The notes beneath the pieces were generated by a model, which did no database searches, was not told the origin of the DNA, and saw nothing but the letters and a program-made list of their open reading frames with translations. A stretch of DNA of 30,574 nucleotides from UBA8653 sp963978155 (GTDB lineage: Bacteria > Planctomycetota > Phycisphaerae > Phycisphaerales > SM1A02): assembly GCA_963978155.1 (NCBI GenBank), contig CAXBRK010000014.1, positions 1-30,574 of the forward strand. The letters run 5' to 3'. Shown here piece by piece: positions 15,603 through 22,078 of the stretch. Position numbers and translations under genes: made by a program. Every line of letters starts with the position of its first letter. Positions within the stretch are counted from its first letter, which is position 1.

Positions 15603-17519
15603 ATGCGCACGCTCCCCTTCATCTTGGCCGCCCTGTTCAACAGCATCGCAACCGCAGATCCCATCACCATGGATCGGTTTTCGGTCGATTTGATCTCTTG
15701 GCCCGGCACCAATCCTCAAGCCGGCACCGACGGTGCTTTGGCCGTCATTCTCGACATCGAAGATCACTGGCACCTGCAAGCTGGAGCGGGCACCCCAGAG
15801 GCCAAGCCGGATGCCATCCCCACCGAGTTGGAGATCACCGCTCCCGAAGGCTGGACCATCGGCCAGCCGGTATGGCCAGCGGCGGCTGATTTCAAAATTG
15901 GTGAAGGTCTGTTTGCGCAAGAAGCCAGTGGGTATGAAGGGCGAGTGTTGGTGGTCTTCCCCACCAGCATCTCCGCGGAGGCCGCTGGAGCAACATCCAT
16001 CGCTTTGCGAATCGCTTGGCAAGCCTGCGATGACCAAGTCTGTGAGATGCCAGGGGAAGATTCGATCAACTTTGACGTCAACGTTCTGACCAGCGACGCC
16101 CCACTCGAGCCCTTGCCCACCCAAGACGCCACCACGATTCGAGAGGCTTTGGCCTCCAGCACACCGGCATCCTCCGGCACGCCCGCAACCAGTGAAGGCA
16201 CGGATGCTGATGGCTCAACCCCGGAAAAAGAAGGGGCTTTGGACACGCTCAGAGATTTGAAGTGGTGGCTCTCTGGAGGCCTGGTGGTCTTGGCGATGGG
16301 ATGGATGATCGTGCGCACGTTTGCTTTTGCCACATCGAAAATCACCCAACTTGTCGTGCTGCTCGGCGGCGGAGCGGTCAGTTGGGGCGCCATGGCCTTT
16401 GTGCTGGCGACCACCAGTGATCCCCACGCGGCATTCGTCAAATACCAACCAGAAGCGTTCCAAAGCGCTCGCGATCAAGGCAAAACGGTGCTGGTGAAGT
16501 TCACCGCCGATTGGTGCGCCAATTGCCAAGTCAACGAACGCATCATGCTGGCCTCCGACGCCGTGCTCAGTGCGTTGTCTCAGGACGACGTGGTGGCCAT
16601 GAAAGTTGATTTCTCCGCCGAGAATCCAGAAGGTGACGCGCTCAAAGATGAATTGGGTGGCGGCGGTATTCCTCTCATCGGAGTGTGGCCCCCCTCCTCA
16701 GACACCCCCATCACCCTCCGGGGCCCCATCGCGCCCGATGCCTCTGATGTCCTTGCGGCCCTTCGTGGCGAAACCACCGAGGCCAGTGAAGGAGAGACGT
16801 TTGACTTCTTGGGACTGCGATTCAGTGTGGCCTCCGACGCCACGTTCTTGATCCTGCTCTTGGCGTTCGCCGCAGGATTCTTGATGAACTTCACGCCTTG
16901 CGTCTTGCCCGTGATCCCCCTCAAGGTGCTTTCGTTGCAAGCCCACGCCAAGAGCTCTCCCGCCAAAGCGCTGCGGTTGGGCCTGGTCTTTTCGCTTGGC
17001 ATTTTGGCCCTCTACGGCGTTCTGGGCATCTTGATGGCCGGCGTCGGCGGGTTGTTCGAACGACTGGACTGGGGCGAGCAATTCGAAAAGTGGTGGCTCA
17101 GCGGCCTCCTCGGCCTGATCGTGGGCGGCATGGGCGTTGGCATGATCGGGTTGTTCGAAATTCGGTTGCCAGCGGCTCTGACGGTCTTCAACCCCACCAG
17201 TGAGACCGCCGGAGGCTCGTTCTTTATGGGTGTCTTCACCGCCGTGCTCTCAACCCCATGCACCGGACCGCTGTTGGGAGCGACGGTTGCTTGGACCGCC
17301 ACCCAGCCACCCGTCTTGGCGTTCCTCACCCTGTTGGTCATGGGGGCCGGCATGGCCTTCCCGTATTTGTTGTTGACGGCCAAGCCCAACTGGCTGTCCG
17401 CTTTGCCGCGATCTGGACCAGGCAGCGTGCTCCTGAAGCAAGTCATGGGCATGCTGTTGGTGGCCGTCGCCATTTGGTTCCTCGGGAACGCGGGCGCGGG
17501 ACTCTTGCCCTCAGCCTAA
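15603..17519 (+). CDS. DsbD-type thiol:disulfide transporter, permuted
   Basis: The protein should carry electrons from cytoplasmic thioredoxin across the inner membrane to periplasmic partners. ATG 15603 is chosen because it is followed at once by a Sec signal (about 18 residues, cleaved after SIATA); a TTG at 15561 would extend it. The 638 residues run as follows. Residues 25-160 are an N-terminal DsbD-alpha-like domain with Cys142 and Cys147. Two membrane helices lie at about 221-243 and 248-270. A thioredoxin-like domain with ADWCANC (Cys305/308) covers 285-390. Six membrane helices follow, holding FTPCVLPVIPLK (Cys433) and STPCTGPLLGA (Cys553). All six functional Cys of DsbD are present, but the thioredoxin domain sits before most of the membrane part, not after it. 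It is convergent with the O-antigen ligase gene; the stop codons overlap. Confidence 0.9.
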   Translation: MRTLPFILAALFNSIATADPITMDRFSVDLISWPGTNPQAGTDGALAVILDIEDHWHLQAGAGTPEAKPDAIPTELEITAPEGWTIGQPVWPAAADFKIGEGLFAQEASGYEGRVLVVFPTSISAEAAGATSIALRIAWQACDDQVCEMPGEDSINFDVNVLTSDAPLEPLPTQDATTIREALASSTPASSGTPATSEGTDADGSTPEKEGALDTLRDLKWWLSGGLVVLAMGWMIVRTFAFATSKITQLVVLLGGGAVSWGAMAFVLATTSDPHAAFVKYQPEAFQSARDQGKTVLVKFTADWCANCQVNERIMLASDAVLSALSQDDVVAMKVDFSAENPEGDALKDELGGGGIPLIGVWPPSSDTPITLRGPIAPDASDVLAALRGETTEASEGETFDFLGLRFSVASDATFLILLLAFAAGFLMNFTPCVLPVIPLKVLSLQAHAKSSPAKALRLGLVFSLGILALYGVLGILMAGVGGLFERLDWGEQFEKWWLSGLLGLIVGGMGVGMIGLFEIRLPAALTVFNPTSETAGGSFFMGVFTAVLSTPCTGPLLGATVAWTATQPPVLAFLTLLVMGAGMAFPYLLLTAKPNWLSALPRSGPGSVLLKQVMGMLLVAVAIWFLGNAGAGLLPSA

Positions 17520-19426
17520 GGCTCGCGGCCAAGGCGCTCTTCAATTTCAGCACGTTTGCTGGCCGACAACTTTCGGGCCGGATCCCGGATGGCATCGTCC
17601 ACCGCCAAACGCCGTTGCCAAAGTTCTCGTGCCCCTTCGACGTCCCCCGCTTCCCATCGGGCTTGGGCCGCGCGGTCAAGCAGCGCCCGGCCGTAGGGGT
17701 TGAGCACCAACAACTGATCGTGCAATCCACGTGGGTCTGCCACCAAGTTCGACTTCAACTGCAGGTCTTGACGACTTGAGGGAAGACCCTCCGGTGAAGC
17801 CAATCCCAAACGCACCGCCTCCCGAAGCGGCTGTGGGTCGTAGGGCCACCGGTGCAATGTGGGGACCCACTGGGGAGGCTGTTGAGTGGCAATGGCCGCT
17901 TCCAGCATCGACAAATCTCGAGCCGCACGGGTGGTCCGGCCCGCCGCCAGAACACACACCACCGCGAAGGCGGCGGGCAGCACCCCCATCCACCGGCTTC
18001 TCTGAGGGATCGATGGTGCGGCCATGGCCAGCAAGAGTCCACACCACACCACCGCGTTCGGCGTCACTGATGTGACATCAAGTTGAGCGTGCACCAACAT
18101 GGCCAGCGACGCCGCCAACACACCACGGCCCACGGACGCGGTCCCGGTGGCCAGACACCACGCCACGCCACCAGCGCCAAGCACGCCCACAACACGCAGC
18201 AACGCCGACGTCCCCGCCACCGAAGACAACTCAACCTGTAACGCCAAAGTCGAGGCCAGAGCGGCAGAAAGTCCGGCAAGAAATCCGCTGGCGGGAACAC
18301 AATCTCCCGCACGGAGGGAGAACGTGGTTCGCGCCAACGCCCACATCCAGGGCAGGGCGAACACGCCCAAGATCACCAACCAGTCGGCCAAAAGTGCATG
18401 AGCAGAACGAACTTCCTCGGCATCACCGGCTCGACGGACCCCGAGATACGCGTCTTGGAATCCATCAACGCCGACACCCAAAGGATTGTTCTGCCAGACC
18501 TGCAAGGCTCCCCGCAGGTACCCACCCCGAACCCGAAGGCTTTCTTCACCAACCACACCTTCGGGCAGGACACTTCGGATCACCACAACCAACACGACGC
18601 CCAACATCAAGGTCAAAGGCGCCCACCGTGGCACCACGCGCCCCGATTGCTGCCAGAAGAACACCAAGACGCCCAGACCAAAAGCGGCCAGTGCTCCCTT
18701 CGAGCCGGCGAGCAGCAGCAACCATGCCGCCCCCAACACCGCCAGCCACCAAGCACGTCGCGACCAAGACAGCCCCAAGCAGACCAACCCTGCGCCCAAG
18801 ATGACCGTCGAAAAGATGTTTGGAGAGACAAACCATCCCGTTGGCACGGCTTCGTACAACCGGCGCTCAAACACTTGTGCTTCTTCGCCTTCAGGCGCCC
18901 AACCGCGTTGCTCGAGGAACCCTTCCCGATCGGATTCCCACAGCGCCACCATGGCGGAATGTTCTGGACCAACCTGCAACACCGCACGCAGTCCCAACGG
19001 CACCAGGACCGCAACCAAAACCGCCACCATCACGCGGCGCACTCTGGGCAACGCTGCCAACCGCATGGCGGCCAGCGTGGCCCAACCCGCGGTACCAAGA
19101 ACCAGCCCACGCCAGCCGTGCTCACTCGGTCCGGACAATTGCACCACAAGCCAAGCGCATGGCACCGCTGTGGCGAGCGCGAGCCACCGATCAACACCGA
19201 AGCGCCAGAACACCAGCGCCGAAAGAATCAACAGCCCGGCACACCAGATCAACGCACCGCTAGGCCCCAAACCGGGGTACCCCCCAGCGGCCAAACCGGG
19301 GGCAAAATCCAGATGCCGCTGGTCGACCATGGCCGTGAGAACGCCGAACGAACCCAACGCGGCCAACCCCGCCCCCAGCACCATGGGCATCCGATCAGAC
19401 TGATCCAAAGGATTTGGCCGGGTCAT
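17516..19426 (-). CDS. O-antigen ligase/polymerase-like membrane protein
   Basis: This 636-residue protein has about twelve hydrophobic segments. The family pattern of O-antigen ligases and Wzy polymerases is visible: GWFVSPNIFST (197-207), GSKGALAAFG (241-250), then a periplasmic loop with RGGYLRGALQVWQNNPLGVGVDGF (300-323) and SAHALLADWL (341-350). The C-terminal part (about 540-636) is soluble, rich in Arg, Ala, Leu and Trp, and probably helical. Such enzymes join undecaprenyl-linked glycan to lipid A-core or polymerise repeats at the periplasmic face. Its ATGA start overlaps the stop of the WecA-like gene, so the two are probably coupled in surface glycan synthesis. Which acceptor is used cannot be told from sequence. 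Confidence 0.8.
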   Translation of the reverse strand: MTRPNPLDQSDRMPMVLGAGLAALGSFGVLTAMVDQRHLDFAPGLAAGGYPGLGPSGALIWCAGLLILSALVFWRFGVDRWLALATAVPCAWLVVQLSGPSEHGWRGLVLGTAGWATLAAMRLAALPRVRRVMVAVLVAVLVPLGLRAVLQVGPEHSAMVALWESDREGFLEQRGWAPEGEEAQVFERRLYEAVPTGWFVSPNIFSTVILGAGLVCLGLSWSRRAWWLAVLGAAWLLLLAGSKGALAAFGLGVLVFFWQQSGRVVPRWAPLTLMLGVVLVVVIRSVLPEGVVGEESLRVRGGYLRGALQVWQNNPLGVGVDGFQDAYLGVRRAGDAEEVRSAHALLADWLVILGVFALPWMWALARTTFSLRAGDCVPASGFLAGLSAALASTLALQVELSSVAGTSALLRVVGVLGAGGVAWCLATGTASVGRGVLAASLAMLVHAQLDVTSVTPNAVVWCGLLLAMAAPSIPQRSRWMGVLPAAFAVVCVLAAGRTTRAARDLSMLEAAIATQQPPQWVPTLHRWPYDPQPLREAVRLGLASPEGLPSSRQDLQLKSNLVADPRGLHDQLLVLNPYGRALLDRAAQARWEAGDVEGARELWQRRLAVDDAIRDPARKLSASKRAEIEERLGREP

Positions 19427-20535
19427 TTCGACACGCCCCGAACGTCAACCACCAACAAGCCCAACAGCAACAGACCCATGCCGGACGCCACCCAGACCGC
19501 TTCCTCCGCGGCGGCACGAGGCACCGCGATCGCCAACCCAGCAAAGACCGCGGCCAACAACCACAACGCGAACACCGCTCTTGGTCCAGAGATTCCCCGC
19601 TGCACCAAACGATGCGAGAGATGGCGCTGATCACCAGCAAAGGGGCTCCGACCTTCCCGCAGTCGGATGCACGTCACCGCCACCAAGTCGTACAACGGAA
19701 TCGCCAGCGCGCCCAGTGGGACCAAGAGCCCAACCAATCCGGCCGCGGGACCTGCTTCTCCGGCGGGGTCCCACCATGTGGTCCGAGCGGCGATGACCGC
19801 CAACAAAAAACCGGTCGGCAACGAACCACCATCGCCCATGAAGACCTTGGCGGGGGCAACGTTCCACCGCAGGAACCCCAGCAAACCGCCTCCCAAAATC
19901 GCCGCAAGCGTTGCCACGAGCCATTGGCTGTTCAAGGCCGCGGCGCAAGCAAACGCGAGCGCCGCCACAAATCCAAGCCCTCCCGCCAAGCCGTCCATGT
20001 TGTCAATGAAATTGATCGCGTTGGTGACGGCCACAATCCAAAGCAACGAAACCACCACCGAGACACCAGGCCCGGCAAACTCCAACACTGAAGCTCCGCC
20101 CCAGAAGACGGCCAAAGCCGCGGCCAGACCCTGCACCACCAACTTGATCGAAGCAGGAAGAGCTCGACGATCATCCAAGAGCCCCAAGGCCAAGAGCAAG
20201 AAACCGCCCAACGAAATGGCTCCGGCTGCGGTACGCCCCTCCAGAATCCGATCTTGGTGTTCAAGCAAGCCACTGGGGAGACCTCCCAGCACCAAGCCAG
20301 GCACCAAAGCCAAGAGCCCCAAAGCCAGCAGAGGGAGCGGCGTGAACGCCAAACCACCGATGTTGGGCACGTCACGAAGGACTTTGACGTGCCCAGCGTG
20401 CCCAGCGGTGTCCAAAGCGCCACGACGGCGGGCCCAAGGAATCAACCTCCAGAGCGTGACCAAAGACAACAATCCGGAGCCAAATGTCAGCCACACCAAC
20501 GTCGAGGATGGAGATTCTGTAGCCGACTCCAGCAT
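19423..20535 (-). CDS. WecA/MraY-type sugar-1-phosphate transferase
   Basis: This integral membrane enzyme of glycosyltransferase family 4 transfers a sugar-1-phosphate (commonly GlcNAc-1-P) from UDP-sugar to undecaprenyl phosphate, the first step of lipid-linked glycan synthesis. The 370 residues have about ten membrane segments. The cytoplasmic loops carry the signatures LLDDR (119-123, Mg binding), NAINFIDNMDGLAGG (172-186), FMGDGGSLPTGF (232-243) and DQRHLSHRL (302-310). The MraY-specific pentapeptide-binding features are not obvious, so a WecA/TagO role is likelier than peptidoglycan synthesis. ATG 20535 is chosen; a TTG at 20562 is possible but would overlap the divergent gene. No Shine-Dalgarno site is seen; TACGAT ends six bases before the ATG. 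Confidence 0.88.
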   Translation of the reverse strand: MLESATESPSSTLVWLTFGSGLLSLVTLWRLIPWARRRGALDTAGHAGHVKVLRDVPNIGGLAFTPLPLLALGLLALVPGLVLGGLPSGLLEHQDRILEGRTAAGAISLGGFLLLALGLLDDRRALPASIKLVVQGLAAALAVFWGGASVLEFAGPGVSVVVSLLWIVAVTNAINFIDNMDGLAGGLGFVAALAFACAAALNSQWLVATLAAILGGGLLGFLRWNVAPAKVFMGDGGSLPTGFLLAVIAARTTWWDPAGEAGPAAGLVGLLVPLGALAIPLYDLVAVTCIRLREGRSPFAGDQRHLSHRLVQRGISGPRAVFALWLLAAVFAGLAIAVPRAAAEEAVWVASGMGLLLLGLLVVDVRGVSK

Positions 20536-20556
20536 GGGGATATCGTACGGGTTCCC
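20536..20556. promoter_or_regulatory. 21-base divergent start region, overlapping -10-like boxes
   Basis: Only 21 bases separate the start codons of the WecA-like gene (minus) and the LOG gene (plus). On the minus strand TACGAT (20547-20542) ends six bases before the ATG. On the plus strand TATCGT (20541-20546) ends ten bases before its ATG. Both fit TANNNT -10 boxes placed for leaderless or nearly leaderless mRNAs. No -35 match was identified, and neither gene has a Shine-Dalgarno site here. Confidence 0.4.
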
Positions 20557-21144
20557 ATGCAACGCCTCGCCGTCTACTGCGCTTCAAGCGATCGAATTGA
20601 TGACGCCCTGCGTCTCCCGGCCCAGTCTCTTGGGGCCGCCTTGGCCCAGCGTGGCCTCGAGCTGGTCTACGGCGGCGGCTCCATCGGCCTGATGGGTGAA
20701 GTTGCCCGGGCGGCGAAGGCCAACGGCGGTCGGGTGCATGGTGTCATCACCGAACGGCTGCGAGATCTCGAGCAAGGCTGGGAAGAAGCAGACGTGTTGG
20801 AAGTCGTTCCCGACATGCGTACCCGGAAGTCACGCATGATCGAACTTGCCGATGGCTTTGTGGTGCTTTCGGGGGGCATTGGGACGTGGGAAGAATTCTT
20901 CGAGGTCTTGGTGGGACGTCTCTTGGGAGAACACAGCGGCCCCATCGGTCTCCTCCGCGATGGCCCCATGAATGAAGCACTGCTTGAATTGATCGAACGC
21001 GGAACGACTTTGGGTTTTGTCCGTCCCGTGACGCAGGAGTTGGTTCAGGTCCACGAAGATCCCAACGCGCTGCTGGACGCCATGCAAGCCAGCCGTGCCA
21101 ATGCCGTCGACGACGCCGACCTCCGCCCCGGAGGCCGAGATTGA
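20557..21144 (+). CDS. LOG-family (TIGR00730) nucleotide hydrolase
   Basis: This 195-residue Rossmann-like protein is of the LOG ("lonely guy") family, whose members release the base from nucleoside 5'-monophosphates; cytokinin precursors are the best-known substrate. Seen are the N-terminal VYCASS strand, the nucleotide-binding LVYGGGSIGLMG (37-48), DMRTRKSRMIELADG (86-100) with the conserved Arg and Lys, and the catalytic loop SGGIGTWEEFFE (105-116). The loop normally reads PGGxGTxxE; the leading Pro is Ser here and the Glu is kept. The start is ATG 20557; the open frame continues upstream only as the reverse of the WecA-like gene. It overlaps the lpxI start, so the pair is probably co-translated. 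The actual substrate in this organism is unknown. Confidence 0.87.
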   Translation: MQRLAVYCASSDRIDDALRLPAQSLGAALAQRGLELVYGGGSIGLMGEVARAAKANGGRVHGVITERLRDLEQGWEEADVLEVVPDMRTRKSRMIELADGFVVLSGGIGTWEEFFEVLVGRLLGEHSGPIGLLRDGPMNEALLELIERGTTLGFVRPVTQELVQVHEDPNALLDAMQASRANAVDDADLRPGGRD

Positions 21145-21971
21145 GCCGCCGAATCGGGTTGCTGGCGGGCGCGGGCGTGCTGCCTCGTTTGGTGGCCGAA
21201 GGGATGCGGGATCGCAACCTTCAACCGGTGATCTTGCCCTTCCGTGGCATAGCCGATCCCGACCTTCGCTCGCTGGCCGAAGAATGGCGACCGGTGGGCG
21301 CGATGCAACTTGGCTCTTGGATCAGGCAACTTCGACGGGGCCAATGCGACCAAGTGGTGATGGTGGGGAAAGTGGACCGCGCGAAGTTGGCCCACAACCC
21401 ACTGGCCCAGTTGCGTGAGCGACCCGATTGGCGGGCCCTGCGACTGTGGTACCGTGATCTCAGGCGCGATCGTCGCACGGGAAACCTCGTGCGGGCCTTG
21501 GCCCAAGAGTTGTCGAACGCGGGGATTGAACTGATGGATTCCACCACCCACATCTCGGAACATTTGGCCCCCCAGGGACTGCTCGCTGGCCCTCAAGTGG
21601 ATGCCCACACCGAGCGGCAACTCGCCTTCGGGGCCCCCTTGGTGCAATCGCTCGCGGACAGCGACGTGGGGCAGTCCCTTGCGGTCCTCGGCAGCGATGT
21701 CTTGGCCGTGGAAGCCATCGAGGGCACCGATGCCATGATCGACCGGGCCGGGGCCTTGGCGAAGGGCCGATCTTGGACCCTGTTCAAGACCAGTGCGACC
21801 AACCATGACCGGCGTGGAGACGTTCCCGTCATTGGTCCACAAACCATCGCGCGGGTGGCTCAAAACGGTGGCAAAACCGTGGCGATCGGAGCCGGTCGAG
21901 TGATCCTTTTGGAAGCCGAAAAAGTGCGTTCCGAAGCCGAGCGTTTGGGCGTCCGATTGTGGGGGTTTTAG
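21141..21971 (+). CDS. lpxI: UDP-2,3-diacylglucosamine pyrophosphatase LpxI
   Basis: LpxI hydrolyses UDP-2,3-diacylglucosamine to lipid X and UMP in lipid A synthesis; it replaces LpxH in many bacteria. The 276-residue product has the N-terminal GLLAGAGVLPRLVAEG, the middle segment QVVMVGKVDRAKL, and the C-terminal catalytic-domain signature AVEAIEGTDAMIDRAG (189-204), followed by DVPVIGPQTI (227-236). The start is TTG 21141, overlapping the LOG stop as TTGA, with GGAGG seven bases upstream. Its presence argues for true lipopolysaccharide, matching the nearby O-antigen ligase and WecA-like genes. The stop codon lies in a small G5/C5 palindrome (21961-21977) that has no T run. Confidence 0.92.
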   Translation: MSRRIGLLAGAGVLPRLVAEGMRDRNLQPVILPFRGIADPDLRSLAEEWRPVGAMQLGSWIRQLRRGQCDQVVMVGKVDRAKLAHNPLAQLRERPDWRALRLWYRDLRRDRRTGNLVRALAQELSNAGIELMDSTTHISEHLAPQGLLAGPQVDAHTERQLAFGAPLVQSLADSDVGQSLAVLGSDVLAVEAIEGTDAMIDRAGALAKGRSWTLFKTSATNHDRRGDVPVIGPQTIARVAQNGGKTVAIGAGRVILLEAEKVRSEAERLGVRLWGF

Positions 21972-22018
21972 ACCCCCGAAACCCCATCCACAATCCCCCG
22001 AAAAAGCCAAATTTTCGC

Positions 22019-22024
22019 TAGAAT
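22019..22024 (+). promoter_or_regulatory. Possible -10 box (TAGAAT) before gyrA
   Basis: In the 107-base gap between lpxI and gyrA, TAGAAT lies in an A/T-rich patch and matches five of six bases of the -10 consensus. No convincing -35 hexamer is found 16-18 bases upstream. The resulting leader would be about 48 bases. A purine-rich GAAGAAGG at about 22059-22066 is too far from the ATG for a good Shine-Dalgarno site. Confidence 0.35.
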
Positions 22025-22078
22025 AAATGCGGTTTCCGGGCACTCTCCGGAGTCCCCGAAGAAGGCTTTTTTGAACCC

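Noticed and set aside
21961..21977. GGGGG/CCCCC palindrome at the lpxI stop
   Set aside because: No T tract follows on either strand, and it overlaps the stop codon; probably chance in a G/C-rich stretch.
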